A stretch of DNA of 64,000 nt from Phocoena phocoena. Its lineage: Eukaryota; Chordata; Mammalia; Artiodactyla; Phocoenidae. Positions 47,975 to 61,195 of the stretch are shown here, piece by piece. Location of the stretch: assembly GCF_963924675.1 (NCBI RefSeq), contig NC_089225.1, positions 82,061,951 through 82,125,950 of the forward strand, given 5' to 3'. The position numbers and the translations under genes were made by a program. Position 1 is the stretch's first letter, and each line of letters opens with the position of its first letter. The notes beneath the pieces were generated by a model that searched no databases, had not been told where the DNA came from, and saw nothing but the letters and a program-made list of their open reading frames with translations.

Positions 47975-48405
47975 TATTATAAGTTCCACACTCATTACAA
48001 AGAAAAATAACTTGTTATATGGAACAGCAGCCCTGAATGGATTTTATCTGCTCATAACGGCACGGTTAAATCTTGAAAACATTATTGAATAACAGATCCA
48101 AGGCACAAAAATTCTATTTATATAAAATTCAGAAATGGGCAGAACTAATCAGGTAGAGAATGTAATACTATTAAGAAAAGCAAGGAAATGATTACCACAA
48201 AAGTTAGGATACTGTCTTTTTTTGATGAAAAGAAAGGCTGTTATGACCCAGAAGGAGCAGGTAGGGGTTTGGGGAACCTAGATGTTCTGTTTCTTGGCCT
48301 AGGTGGTAGCTACATGAGTGTTTACTTCATAATAATTTACGGAACACTGCATTTGTATTATAAACACTTTTGTGTATTGGGTTATGTTTTGTAATAAAAA
48401 GTGGT
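47975..48405 (+). mobile_element. Old L1M 3' end
   Basis: aattctatttatataaaatt, tggtagctacatgagtgttt, gttttgtaataaaaagtgg. Confidence 0.72.
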
Positions 48406-51404
48406 TTAAAATAAGACAATTATGGGAAAAACTAGAAAACAGGCAAACAAATTTAATAGAAAAAAGATAGTTTTTCTCTACATGTTTATCTTGCTTTCCT
48501 TATTTGAGTGGGCACAAGTTACTATCATAATGAAGAGAACATCAGAGGGGGTGGGATTTATCTGTACAATGCAATTTATATTTTGTTGTCTAGTCAGCAA
48601 AGACTGGAAGATGTAACTTCCACTTTTATAGTTAAATTATTTCACAGTCATTTTCTGAGGGGTCTTTAGTATGAATTCTGGATTTAGAAGTATCATTTAT
48701 ATACCAGTTGGAAGAATTGACTAAGTATCTTTTAGTCAATCTGACTCTTTTGTATGATTCTGTATTGTGAGAATTTTAATTTTGTTTTGTTTTACATAAT
48801 GAATATTGCAGTGATTAGATTTCTGTTTTCCTAATGTTAACTTAGGCTCAAATTGACTTTTCTTAGTTAGGTTATTGTTGATTTGTAAGGAGTATGAAAT
48901 AATTATTTTCAAAAGCTGTTGCATGCAGTAACAACACTTTTGTTTTATCATACCTATATATAAAGGTAAAAAATAAAATCTCAGCAAAATAGCGACAATT
49001 AAGGCCTGGTAGAATCATACCAAAAATATTTTGAGAACATATCTAATGATGTTTTCTTTATACTTTTATGTTATTTTTTAAAGGTAGCATAGTCTACAGA
49101 TTAATCTTTATCTTGTATTTTCTTCTATTTACTAAAAATTCTTAACCTATTTACTTACATTCTATTTTTAAGCTTCTTATTTAATGACTTTATTCCAGTG
49201 AAATATAATTAACTATTTTTAATTCATTCTTTGATAAGAGAAACAAAATGCTGAACTTCAGTCTTCTTAATCACAAAGCAGCTATTTTAAAGACATTAAA
49301 AATTTAAATACATAGAAGTTAAGATTGATAGGCACTGATTATCTTTCCAGTGTTTTCTTCTCAAACTTATTTTGGGGAAGGGGGTTTAACGCAGTTTGCT
49401 TCTCTTTCTCTCTCTCTTTCACTTTAGTTTTCTGCTATTCCTTTTATAATTCAGTCATAAAAGGCCTGGACTCAGCAGAATATGAAATATTTTTGTTTAT
49501 TGTTGTTATTTGTTGTGTTTGTTTCTTACAGCCTAGGTCTGTTTACAGTGATTAACAAGGAAAGTTAAATTTAAAATAGTCTTAAATGTTCAGTATTAAA
49601 TACCATCTTGGAGGAAAAAAAACAAACTGCCTCCTACTGCCTCCTCTCAATTTGTTTTTGGGACATTAAACATAAACATTAATCTGATTATGATTACTGT
49701 ATAATTACCATTCCAAACATAATAATTAAAATAAGTCAACATTGTTTACTCTTTGTAAAAAAGTTTGTTCAAAACACTATGCTGCATAATATATCATCAT
49801 TACTGAAATCGTATTTAACAATCTGAATTATTTTGCTATGGAATTCATTTAACTCCGACTACATTAATTGTTTGATTTAAGTGTTTTTCTCTGCTTTTAT
49901 GAAAAGCAAACTCTTAAAAAAATTTTTTTTAACTTAATCCCTAATTTGCCTTTTCACACAGAGTTTTAAAAGATTAAGGAGCCAATATAACCAGTGTGTG
50001 TTATGTTTAAGATTTCCTTTGTTGTTTGCAGCACATGCAACAATGTTGTTCTTTCTCTGACACAGACCCAGACAAAGGCTGAGTGTAGCAAGGAAGCAGA
50101 CAGCACGCCTCCAGTAGTGGCCCCTGCCTGGCTCCAGGATTTGTAAACAGAAACATCCCAGGCTCCAATGAGGCAGACAGCACTTCCCTGTCAGTTCTGC
50201 ATTCAGGAAGTGCTTGCTTGTACAAGCCCAGACATTGCACACAGGCATACATAACAGTGTTTACATTTGGCTGAGTATTTAACTGAGAAAGCTGATAGGG
50301 AGGAAGAGGAGGGTTTATTAGAACTAGCAGAATACAACAATTTTAGGGATAGCTTATATATAGCATATATGTTTTTTAAAAAAAGATACAAAAAACAAAA
50401 GTTTGGAGTTTTTTGGTTAAAGGCCTCTTTTATTGCACACATGTGTGAATATACATACTGAAATATTTTTATTGGCAGTTTTTCAGAGATTTCATATTTT
50501 TAGACCATGTGACATATACTGAAAAGTTTTTCACTTAAAATTTTTAACCATTAGCATGATTTTTAATGATTAAACATATTTTAACACTTTTTTTTCTTCC
50601 CTATTATATGAATTAATAATTTCTATTTCAGATTTTGGGTTAATGTATACTTTTATGTAAAATTTATGTTGAATTTTCTTTTGTGAATTTGAGGATAAAA
50701 GCAAAGAGAATGCTGAGCCTTCAGGAAACACTAGAAGAGTTCAATAGAATTTTGGAATTAGAAGGACTTTAGAAGTTACCTAGTATAACCACTTTTTTTT
50801 CTAATAGTCTAATTTTAATAACAAACATATAGGAACAGCACAGCAGACAGACAACATTAAAAACATGTTACTGTATGTGTGACAACTTGGAAAAGTATAG
50901 TGAATGGGTGGAATCTACTGTATAATAAAAATGTCACAAACACCATTTAGTTGCTGTCAATAAGAAATTTACTTGTTTTTGAAAAAATCCAAATGCTGGC
51001 ATTGTTCAGAAACATTTAACAGGTTTATTTATAGTTGTTATGAAGTTGAACTGCTGAAACTTGTTCACTGAAACATTTTGACTTGCATTTATACTTTGTG
51101 TCCTTGTTTATATTAAAAATTGACATACAATGAAAACAGAAAAACTGCCAATACCTAATTTCTGTCCCCTATTTTTCCACTCCAAATCATACCTTTTGAC
51201 CCCGTGATGGGTTGGGGGGAGGAGGTCTAACATTCAGAACTATTAACAGGAAGGAAAGAAAAAAATTATTTTTTGAGAATGAACTGTTTCCTGTCATACT
51301 GGATTCTTAAGTACATTCTCCACACATGTAGCATGCTAGTTGACTGTCTCTTGGCATAACAGTTACACATTTGGCATGGATAGCACACAGGTTGCTGTCT
51401 TCAA
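48406..51404. other. Three kilobases of repeat-poor intron
   Basis: The longest stretch without a recognised repeat. Mostly AT-rich, with a GC-richer island at about 50030-50260. Confidence 0.5.
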
Positions 51405-51418
51405 TAAAGGCCAACCAG

Positions 51419-51751
51419 GACTCCCCTGGTGGCACAGTGGTTAAGAACCCACCAGCCAATGCAGGGGACGCGGGTTCAACCCCGGGTCTGGGAAGAACCC
51501 GTATGCCGTGGAGCAGCTAAGCCTGTGTGCCACAACTACTGAGCCTGCGCTCTAGAGCCCACGAGCCACAACCACTGAAGCCCGTGTGCCTAGAGCCCGT
51601 GCTCTGCAACAAGAGGAGCCACTGCAATGAGAAGCCTGTGCACCACAATGAAGAGAAGCCTCCGCTCGCCACAACTAGAGAAAGCCCGTGTGCAGAAACT
51701 GAGACAGAACTCAGCCAAAAATAAATAAACAAAAAATTAAAATTAAAAGAA
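51419..51751 (+). mobile_element. Long CHR SINE (CHR-1 type)
   Basis: Target duplication aaaggcca(a/g)ccaga-like at 51405-51418 and 51752-51766. Confidence 0.93.
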
Positions 51752-51766
51752 AAAGGCCAGCCAGAC

Positions 51767-52580
51767 AGGATTCATTCCCCTCCTGCGCTATGGAAGTGCA
51801 GATTTGTTTTGACTTCCTGAGCAATTTCTCACACCAAATACTGACAGGGAAGTTTGGGAATTAGAATTTTAGTGAACTCGTAATAACGTCTAATTTTATG
51901 GACTGCTGCAGTACCAGGTCTGTAACGATGAAGTGTCTTCACTATGAACAGCTGAGATAGATGCTACAAAATTTTTCTATTTTTATAGAAGTCCCTTAGT
52001 CTTCTTTTAAAAGTTTGTTTTCTTAAAATTTACATTGATTTATAACAAGTTAGGCTGTCTGTTTTTAAAACCCAAACTAGACTATAAAAACGTTAAGGCA
52101 AGCACATTGAAAACGTAAAGAAGAGATTGCAAAGGATGAGATGGAAAGATTGGAAATCAGTTGCAATAATGTAGAAAAACTCAGTGGTCTGAGAAACCTT
52201 AATAGCCCCAGAGAATATCACCATAGGCTAATTGATATCCAAAATTATGACCCCAGTCATGTAGATATTTGCTCCAGTATATTTAGGTTAAGAAGGCAGA
52301 AAAAATACACATTGTACTTTAAACAGCATTTTATATAAAATGCTTTAAGGTAAAAAAGTATTTAATTGTGATACTCATTAGCTTTTATCCAGCATCTTTT
52401 GCTCTTCTGTACTATCATTTCTCAGTTGCACTAATAGACAAGGGAAATAGCCCCTTTTTTGCAATAGGTGGTAATAAGGAGCTTAGTTTTGAATATGTTG
52501 TTTAGATATCTCTAAAATTTTCAATTAGGAATACAAAATATATTTAAGAAACTATAGGTACATAAATGTTTTTGCAATGA
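51767..52580. other. Intron sequence, no clear feature
   Basis: Nothing recognised. Confidence 0.4.
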
Positions 52581-52971
52581 TATTTATTTTAAATACCTTT
52601 GTTGGACTATAATTGCTTTACAATGGTGTGTTAGTTTCTGCTGTATAACAAAGTGAATCAGCTATACATATACATACATCCCCATATCTCCTCCCTCTTG
52701 TGTCTCCCTCCCCCCCTCCCTATCCCACCCCTCTAGGTGGACACAAAGCACCAAGCTGATCTCCCTGTGCTATGCAGCTGCTTCCCACTAGCTATCTGTT
52801 TTACATTTGGTAGTGTGTATATGTCCATGCCATTCTCTCACTTTGTCCCAGCTTACCCTTCCCCCTCCCCGTGTCCTCAAGTCCATTCTCTATGTCTGCG
52901 TCTTTATTCGTGTCCTGCCCCTAGGTTCTTCAGAACCTTTTTTTTTCTTTTTCACATTCCATATATGTATG

Positions 52972-55900
52972 TTAGCATATGGTATTGGTTTTTCTCTTTC
53001 TGACTTACTTCACTCGGTATGACAGACTCTTAAGTCCATCCACCTCACTACAAATAACTGAATTTCGTTTCTTTTTATGGCTGAGTAATATTCCATTGTA
53101 TATATGTGCCACATTTCTTTATCCATTCATCTGTCGATGGACATTTAGTTTGCCTCCATGTCCTGGCTATTGTGAATAGAGCTGCAGTGAACATATTGGT
53201 ACATGACTCTTTTTGAATTCTGGTTTTCTCAGGGTATATGCCCAGTAGTGGAATTGCTGGGTCATATGATAGTCATATTTTTAGTTTCTTGAGGAACCTC
53301 CATATTGTTCTCCATGGTGGCTCTATCAATTTACATTCCCGCCAACAGTGCAAGAGGGTTCCCTTTTCTCCACACCCTCTCCAACAGTTATTGTTTGTAG
53401 ATTTTTTGATGTTGGCCATTATGACCAGTGTGAGGTGCTACCTTGTTGTAGTTTTGATTTGCGTTTCTCTGATTACTGATGTTGAGCATCCTTTCATGTG
53501 TTTCTTGGCAGTCTGTATGTCTTCTTTGGAGAAATGTCTGTTTAGGTCTTCTGCCCATTTTTGGATTGGGTTGCTTGTTTTTCTGATATTGAGCTGCATG
53601 AGCTGCTTGTATATTTTGCAGATTAATCCTTTGCTAGTTGCTCCATTTGCAAATATTTTCTCCCCTTCTGAGGGTTGTCTTTTTTTTTTTTTTTTGGCGG
53701 TATGCGGGCCTCTCACTGTTGTGGCCTCTCCCGTTACGGAGCACAGGCTCTGGACGCGCAGGCTCAGCGGCCATGGCTCAAGGGCCCAGCCACTCCGCGG
53801 CATGTGGGATCTTCCCAGACCGGGGCACGAACCCATGTCCCCTGCATCGACAGGTGGACTCTCAACCACTGCGCCACCAGGGAAGCCCCTGAGGGTTGTC
53901 TTTTCGTCTTGGTTATGTTTCCCTTTGCTGTGCAAAAGCTTTTAAGTTTCATTAGGTCCCATTTGTTTATTTTTGTTTTTATTTCCATTTCTCTAGGAGG
54001 TTGGTCAAAAAGGATCTTGCTTTGATTTATGTCATGGAGTGTTCTGCCTATGTTTTCCTCTAAGAGTTTTATAGTGTCTCCCCTTAAATTTAGGTCCTTA
54101 ATCCATTTTGAGTTTATTTTTGTGTATGGTGTTAGGGATTGTTCTAATTTCATTCTTATACATGTAGCTGTCCAGTTTTCCCAGCACCACTTATTGAAGA
54201 GGCAGTCTTTTCTCCATTGTGTATTCTTGCCTGCTTATCAAACATAAGGTGCCCATATGTGCATGGGTTTATCTCTGGGCTTTCTGTCCTGTTCCATTGA
54301 GCTATATTTCTGTTTTTGTGCCAGTACCATGCTGTCTTGATTACTGTAGCTTTGTAATATAGTCTGAAGTCAGGGAGCCTGATTCCTCCAGCTCCATTTT
54401 TCTTTCTCAAGATTGCTTTGGCTATTCACGGTCTTTTGTGTTTCCATACAAATTGTGAAATTTTTTGTTCTAGTTCTGTGAAAAATACCATTGGTAGTTT
54501 GATAGGGATTGCACTGGATTTGTAGATTGCTTTGGGTAGTATAGTCATTTTCACAATGTTGATTCTTCCAATCCAAGAACATGGTATATCTCTCCATCTG
54601 TTTGTATAATCTTTAATTTCTCTCATCAGTGTCTTATACTTGTCTGCATACAGGTCTTTTATCCCCTTAGGTTGGTTTATTCCTCGGTATTTTTTTGTTG
54701 TTATTACAGTGGTAAATGGGAGTGTTTCTTTAATTTGTCTTTCAGATTTTTCAGCATTAGTGTATAGGAATGCAAGAGATTTCTTTGCATTAATTTTGTA
54801 TCCTGCTACTGTATCAAATTCATTGATTAGCTCTAGTAGTTTTCTGGTAGCATCTTTAGGATTCTCTATGTATAGTATCATGTCATCTGCAAACAGTGAC
54901 AGTTTTACTTCTTCTTCTCTGTTTTGGATTCCTTTTATTTCTTTGTCCTCTCTGATTGCTGTGGCTGAAACTTCCAAAACTTTGTTGAATAATAGTAGTG
55001 AGAGTGGACAACCTTGTCTTGTTCCTGATCTTAGAGAAAATGGTCTCAGTTTTTCACCATTGAGAACGATGTTGGCTGTGGGTTTGTCATATATGGCCTT
55101 TATTATGTTGAGGTAAGTTCCCCCTATGCCTACTTTCTAGAGGGTTTTTGTCAAAAATGGGTGTTGAATTTTGTTGAAAGCTTTTTCTGCATCTATTGAA
55201 ATGATCATATGGTTTTTCTCCTTCAATTTGTTAATATGGTTTATCACATTGATTGATTTGTGTGTCTTGAAGAATCCTTGCATTACTCGGATAAACCCAA
55301 CTTTATCATGGTGTATGATCCTTTTTAGTGTGCTTTTGGATTCTACTTGCTAGTATTTTGTTGAGGATTTTTGCATCTATGTTCATCAGTGATATTGGCC
55401 TGTAGTTTTCTGTTTTTGTGACATTTTTGTCTGGTTTTGGTATCAGCGTGATGGTGTACTCATAGAATGAGTTGGGGAGTATTCCTCCCTCTGATATATT
55501 TTGGAAGAGTTTGAGAAGGATAGGTGTTAGATCTTCTCTAAATGTTTGATAGAATTTGCCTATGAAGCCATCTGGTCCTGTGCTTTTGTTTGTTGGAAGA
55601 TTTTTAATCACAGTCTCAATTTCAGTGCTTGTGCTTGGTCTGCTTATATTTTCTATTTCTTCCTGGTTCACTCTCAGAAGGTTGTGCTTTTCTAAGAGTT
55701 TGTCCATTTCTTCCAGGTTGTCCATTTTATTGGCATATAGTTGTTTGTAGTAATCTCTCATGATCCTTTGTATTTCTGCAGTGTCAGTTGTTATTTTTCA
55801 TTTATTTCTGATCTGATCTTTATGATTTCTTTCCTTCTGCTTCCTTTGGGGGAGTTTTTGTTCTTCTTTCTCTAATTGCTATAGGTGTAATGTTAGGTTC

Positions 55901-56829
55901 TTTATTTGAGATATTTCTTGTTTCTTGAGGTAGTGTTGTATTACTATAAACTTCCCTCTTAGAACTGCATTTGCTGCATCCCATAGGTTTTGGGTCATCG
56001 TGTTTCATTGTCATTTGTTTCTAGGTATTTTTTGATTTCCTCTTTGATTTCTTCAGTGATCTCTTGGTTATTGAGTAGTGTATTGTTTAGCCTCCATGTG
56101 TTGTAGTTTTTACAGATTTTTTCCCGTAATTTATATCTAGTCTAATAGCGTTGTGGTCGGAAAAGATACTTGATACGATTTCAATTTTCTTAAATTTACC
56201 AAGGCTTAATTTGTGACCCAAGATATGATCGATCCTGGAGAATGTTTCATGAGCACTTTAGAAGAAAGTGTAATCTGCTGTTCTTGTATGGAATGTCCTC
56301 TAAATATCAGTTAAGTCCATGTTGTTTAATGCATCATTTAAAGCTTCTGTTTCCTTACTTATTTTCCTTTTGGATGATCTGTCCATTGGTAAAAGTGGGG
56401 TGTTAAAGTCCCCTACTATGATTGTCAATTTCTCTTTTTATAGCTGTTAGCATTCATGTTATATATTGAGCTGCTCCTGTGTTGGGTCCATAAATATTTT
56501 CAATTGTTATATCTTCTTCTTGGATTGATCCCTTGATCATTATGTAGTGTCCTTCTTTGTCTCTTGCAGTAGTCTTTATTTAACGTCTGTTTGTTTGATA
56601 TGAGAATTGCTACTCCAGCTTTATTTTGATTTCCATTTGCATGGAATAACTTTTTCCATCCCCTCACCTTCAGTCTGTGTGTATCCGTAGGTCTGAAGTG
56701 GGTCTCTTGTAGACAGCATATATATGGGTCTTGTTTTTGCATCCATTCAGCCAGTCTGTGTCTTTTGTTTGGAGCATTTAATCCATTTACATTTAAGACA
56801 GTTATCGATATGTATGTTCCTATCACCAT
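52972..56829 (-). pseudogene. L1 ORF2 remnant, minus strand
   Basis: The start MVIGTYISITVLNVNGLNAP is at 56829. Endonuclease motifs HRLAEWMQKQDPYICCLQET are followed by a frameshift near 56570. The reverse transcriptase core includes [20 protein letters not shown] (about 55590), [20 protein letters not shown] and [13 protein letters not shown] with the catalytic FADD at 54882-54893. The C-terminus is split by a SINE at 53684-53888 and the natural stop is at 52972-52974. Multiple frameshifts make the copy inactive. Confidence 0.9.
53684..53888 (-). mobile_element. Short CHR SINE inside L1 ORF2
   Basis: Target duplication ctgagggttgtctttt at 53668-53683 and 53889-53904. Confidence 0.95.
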
Positions 56830-57178
56830 TTTCTCACTTGTTTTGGGTTTGTTATTGTAGGTCTTTTCCTTCTCCTGTGTTTTTTGCCTAGAAAAGTTCC
56901 TTTAGCATTTGTTGTAGAGCTGGATTGGTGGTGCTGAATTCTGTTAGGTTTTGCTTGTCTGTAAAGGTTTTAATTTCTCTGTCGAATTGGAATGAGATCC
57001 TTCCTGGTGTAGTAATCTTGGTTTTATGTTTTTCCCTTTCATCACTTTAAATATGTCCTGCCACTCCCTTTTGGCTTGCAGAGTTTCTGCTGAAACATCA
57101 GCTGTTAATCTTATGGGGATTCCCTTCTATGTTATTTGTTGTTTTTCCCTTGCTGCTCTTTATATTTTTTCCTTGTAT

Positions 57179-57777
57179 TTAATTTTTGACAGTTTGATTA
57201 ATATGTGTCTTGGCTTGTTTCTCCTTGGGTTTATCCTGCCTGGGACTTTGTGCTTCCTGGACTTGATTGACTATTTCCTTATACATATTAGGGAAGTTTT
57301 CAACTGTAATCTCGTCAAATATTTTCTCACTCCGTTTCTTTTCCTCTTCTTCTTCTGGGACCCCTATAATTTGAATGTTAGTGCGTTCAGTGTTGTCCCA
57401 GAAGTCTCTGAGATTGTCTTCAATTCTTTTCATTCTTTTTTCTTTATTCTGCTCTGCAGTAGTTATTTCCACTATTCTATCTTCCAGGTCACTTATCCGT
57501 TCTTCTGCCTCAGTTATTCTGCTATTGATTCCTTCTAGAGAATTTTTAATTTCATTTATTGTGTTGTTCATCATTGTTTGTTTGCTCTTTAGTCTTCTGT
57601 GTTCTTGTTAAACATTTCTTGTATTTTGTCCATTCTATTTCCAAGATATTTGATCATCTTTACTATCATTACTCTGAATTCTCTTTCAGGTAGACTGCCT
57701 ATTTCCTCTTCATTTATTTGGTCTGGTGGGTTTTTACCTTCCTCCTTCATCTGCTGTGTATTTCTCTGTCTTCTCAT
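57179..57777 (-). pseudogene. L1 ORF1 remnant, minus strand
   Basis: The frame opens with MRRQRNTQQMKEEGKNPPDQ, shifts near 57575-57590, then continues with NTINEIKNSLEGINSRITEA, the coiled coil EERISDLEDRIVEI and the RRM-like part TNIQIIGVPEEEE and FPNMYKEIVNQVQEAQ. It stops early near 57179. This would have been the ORF1p RNA chaperone. Confidence 0.9.
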
Positions 57778-58371
57778 TTTGCTTAAGTTACTGTGTTTCA
57801 GGTCTCCATTTCGCAGGCTGCACGTTCATAGTTCCTGTTGCTTTTGGTGTCTGCTTCCAGTGGGTAAGGTTGTTTCAGTGGGTTGTGTAGGCTTCCTGGT
57901 GGAGGGGACTGGTGCCTGTGTTTTGGTGGATCAGGCTGGATCTTGTCTTTCTTGTGAGCAGGACCTCGTCCGTTGGTGTGTTTTGGGTTGTCTGTGAACT
58001 TATTATGATTTTAGGCAGCCTCTCTGCTAATGGTGGGGTTTCTGTTCCTATCTTGTTAGTTGTTTGGCATAGGGTGTCCAGCACTGTAGCTTGCTGGTCG
58101 AGTGGAGCTGGGTTTTAGTGTTGAGATGGAGATCTCTGGAAGAGGCTTTGCCATTTGATATAATGTAGGGCCAGGAGGTCTCTGATGGACCAACGTCCTG
58201 AACTTGGCTCACCCACCTCAGAGGCTCAGGCCTGACACCTGGATAGAGCACCAAGACCCTGTCAGCCACACAGCTCAGAAGAAAAGGGAGAAAAAGGAGG
58301 AAAGAAAGAAAAATAAATAAATAAAATAAAAGTTGTTGAAATAGAAAAAAATTGTTAAGAATAAAAAACTT

Positions 58372-58579
58372 GGGCTTCCCTGGTGGCGCAGTGGTTGAGA
58401 GTCCGCCTGCCGATGCAGGGGACATGGGTTCGTTCCCCGGTCTGGGAAGAGCCCACATGCCGCAGAGCGGCTGGGACCGTGAGCCATGGCCGCTGAGCCT
58501 GTGCTTCCGGAGCCTGTGCTCTGCAACGGGAGAGGCCACAACAGTGAGAGGCCCACGTACCACAAAAAAAAAAAAAAAA
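58372..58579 (+). mobile_element. Short CHR SINE inside L1 5' UTR
   Basis: Target duplication aagaataaaaa(a/t)ctt on both sides. Confidence 0.94.
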
Positions 58580-58606
58580 AAGAATAAAAATCTTAAAAAG
58601 TAATAA

Positions 58607-58816
58607 GGGCTTCCCTGGTCGCACAGTGGTTGAGGTTTCCACCTGCCAATGCAGAGGACACGGGTTCGTGCCCCGGTCCAGGAGGATCCCACGTGCTACA
58701 GAGCAGCTGGGCCTGTGAGCCATGGCCGCTAAGCCTGCACGTCCGGACCCTCTGCTCTCCAGTGGGAGGGACCACAACAGTGAGAGGCCCGTGTACTGAA
58801 AAGAAAAAAAAAAAAA
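58607..58816 (+). mobile_element. Short CHR SINE inside L1 5' UTR
   Basis: Target duplication aaagta(a/g)taa on both sides; only 27 bp after the previous SINE. Confidence 0.94.
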
Positions 58817-59452
58817 AGTAGTAAAAAAAAAAATGGGAAGGAAAGCAGGGAGCAACCAAACCAAAAACCAAAATGCACCAATGATAACAAGTGCTAAAAA
58901 CTATGCTAAAAAAAAAAGGACAGTCAGAACCCTAGGAGAAATGGCAAAAGCAAAGCTATACAGGCAAAATCACACAAAGCAGCATACACTTACACACTCA
59001 CAAAATGAGAAAAAGGAAAATAATATATACATCTATAATTTAAAACAAAAGGAAGAGAGAAACCAAATCAATAAACAAATCTACCAATGATAATAATCTC
59101 TAAATACTAAACTAAGTTAAACATAAACCAGAAACAAATTAGATGCAGAAAGCAAACCCCAAGTCTACAGTTGCTCCCAAAGTCCACCCCCTCAATTTTG
59201 GGATGATTCATTGTCTATTCAGGTATTCCGAAGATGCAGTCTACATCAAGTTGATTGTTGAGATTTAATCCACTGCTTCTGAGGCTCTGGGAGAGATTTT
59301 CATTTCTTTTCCTCGTTCACACAGCTCCTGGGTTTCAGCTTTGGCTTTGGCCTCGCCTCTGCGTGTAGGTCGCCTGTGGGCATCTCTTCTTCACTCAGAC
59401 AAGACAGGGTTAAAATAGCAGCTGATTAGGGGGCTCTGGCTCACTCAGGTCC

Positions 59453-59476
59453 GGGGTGGGGGGAGGGAGGGAGGGG
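59453..59476 (+). other. G-quadruplex motif
   Basis: Five consecutive G-runs of three to six bases (ggggtggggggagggaggga continuing to gggg) are separated by single bases on the + strand. They lie within the antisense L1 5' UTR and would be in the nascent BMPR2 transcript. Confidence 0.8.
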
Positions 59477-60376
59477 TACGGAATGCGGGGCGAGCCTGCG
59501 GCAGCGGCAGAGACCAACATGACATTGCAACAGCCTGAGGTGCGCCATGTGTTCTCCTAGGGAAGTAGTCCCTGGATCACGGCACTCTGGCAGTGGTTGG
59601 CTGCACAGACTCCCAGGAGGGGAGGTATGGATAGTGACCTGTGCTTGCATACAGGCTTCTTGGTGGCTGCAGTAGCAGCCTTAGCATTTCATGCCCATCT
59701 CTGAGGTCCGTGCTGATAGCCGTGCCTCATGCCCATCTCTGGAGTTCGTTTAGGCAATGCTCTGAATCCCCTCTCCTCGCGCACCCGGAAACAATGGTCT
59801 CTTGCCTCTTAGGCAGTTCCAAACTTTTTCCCAGACTCCCTCCCGGCTAGCTGTGCCGCACTAGCCCCCTTCAAGCAGTGTTCACGCAGCCAACCCCAGT
59901 CCTCTCCCTGGGATCCGACCTCCGAAGCCCAAGCCTCAGCTCCCAGTCCCCATCCGCCCTGGCAGGTGATGGGCAGCGATTCTCTGTGCGGAAGTCTCCC
60001 CACTTTGCCCTCTGCACCCCTGTCATTGCGCGCTCCTCTGTGGTCCTGAAGCTTCCCACCACCAACCCCCCCACAGCCGCTGGCTCAACCAGTGAAGGAG
60101 CTTCCTAGTGTGTGGAAACCTTTCCTCCTTCACACCTCCCTCCCCGAGGTTGAGGTCCTCTCCCTATTCTTCTGTCTCTGTTTTTCCTTTTTTCTTTTGC
60201 CCTACCCAGGTACGTGGGGAGTTTCTTGCCTCTCAGGAAGTCTGAGGTCTTCTGCCAGCATTTAGTAGGTGTCCTGTAGTTGTTGTTCCACATGTAGATA
60301 TAGTTTTGATGTATTTGTTGGGAGGAAGGTGATCTCCACGTCTTACTCCTCTGCCATCTTGAAGGCACCCCCCCCG

Positions 60377-60819
60377 CCCTACATTAGTTGATTGATGCAG
60401 TTATTCTACATATTCCAGAAACCAGCTGCTGTATTTCCTAATCAAGGAGATTATCCTGGCACATACACATGATTATTCCTACACAGCTAAATAGTTGCGA
60501 CAGGTCAAGGGCAGAGACCTCTTTCCTTATGTTACATCTTAAAGATTATTCAAAACTTGTAAGTTCTAGCTCCTCAACATACGTTTAGAGAATCCAAATT
60601 TGACCCTGCCTGGCACGAGTTTCCTATTTAAGAATGTCTTCATTTAGGCCAAATATGAAACATAGTACCTCATATTACTATCCTTGTAGTTTTTCTCATG
60701 GTATTTCTACATCTGGCATGCACAGAAGATATCAGTTGCCCTTTATTACAGGTAAAACCAACACTTATGTTCTTTTGAAGCATGCTTAAATTACACCCCC
60801 TACAACTTCTGTCGATGGC
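60377..60819. other. Intron sequence, no clear feature
   Basis: Nothing recognised. Confidence 0.4.
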
Positions 60820-60834
60820 TCAACTACCTTTTTC

Positions 60835-61181
60835 TTTTTTTTTTTTTTTTTAATTTATTTTTGGCTGTGTTGGGTCTTCATTGCTGCCTGCAGGCTTTCT
60901 CTAGTTGCGGGGAGCAGGGACTACTCTTCATTGTGGTTCGTGGGCTTCTCATTGCAGTGGCTTCTCTTGTTGCAGAGCGCAGTCTCTAAGTGCGTGGGCT
61001 TCAGTAGTTGCAGCATGTAGGCTCAGTAGTTTTGGCCCATGGGCTGTAGAGCGTAGGCTCAGTAGTGTGGCACACGGGCTTAGTTGCTCCACGGCATGTG
61101 AGATACTCCCGGTCCAGGGCTCGAACCTGTGTCCCCTGCCCGGCAGGCAGATACTTAACTAGTGCGCTGCCAGGAAGCCCA
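60835..61181 (-). mobile_element. Long CHR SINE (CHR-1 type)
   Basis: Target duplication (c/a)tcaactacc(t/a)tttt at 60820-60833 and 61182-61195. Confidence 0.93.
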
Positions 61182-61195
61182 TCAACTACCATTTT

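Larger units (their letters stand above)
52581..60376 (-). mobile_element. Near full-length L1, minus strand, with long 5' UTR
   Basis: Reading the minus strand from 60376, the element starts with a 5' end carrying gccttcaagatggcag, then a GC-rich 5' UTR, ORF1, ORF2 and a 3' UTR ending near 52581. About 7.1 kb remain after removing three SINEs (53684-53888, 58372-58579, 58607-58816). ORFs are broken by frameshifts. ORF1 is clearly different from that of the 9.9-kb L1 (MRRQRNTQQMKEEGKNPPDQ), so this is another lineage. Confidence 0.92.
57780..60376 (-). promoter_or_regulatory. L1 5' UTR / internal promoter remnant
   Basis: In L1s the 5' UTR carries an internal Pol II promoter and often an antisense promoter. 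Here the first bases on the minus strand contain caagatggc (60361-60353), the YY1 motif that fixes L1 transcription start. The stretch 59400-60120 is GC-rich with scattered CpGs, unlike the surrounding intron. Two SINEs interrupt it at 58372 and 58607. Activity is not shown by sequence. Confidence 0.75.

Noticed and set aside
53238..53945. 235-codon open frame on the plus strand
   Set aside because: Antisense of L1 ORF2 running through a SINE.
58048..58692. 214-codon open frame on the minus strand
   Set aside because: Translation of two SINEs and L1 5' UTR; the repeated [24 protein letters not shown] peptide appears at every SINE.
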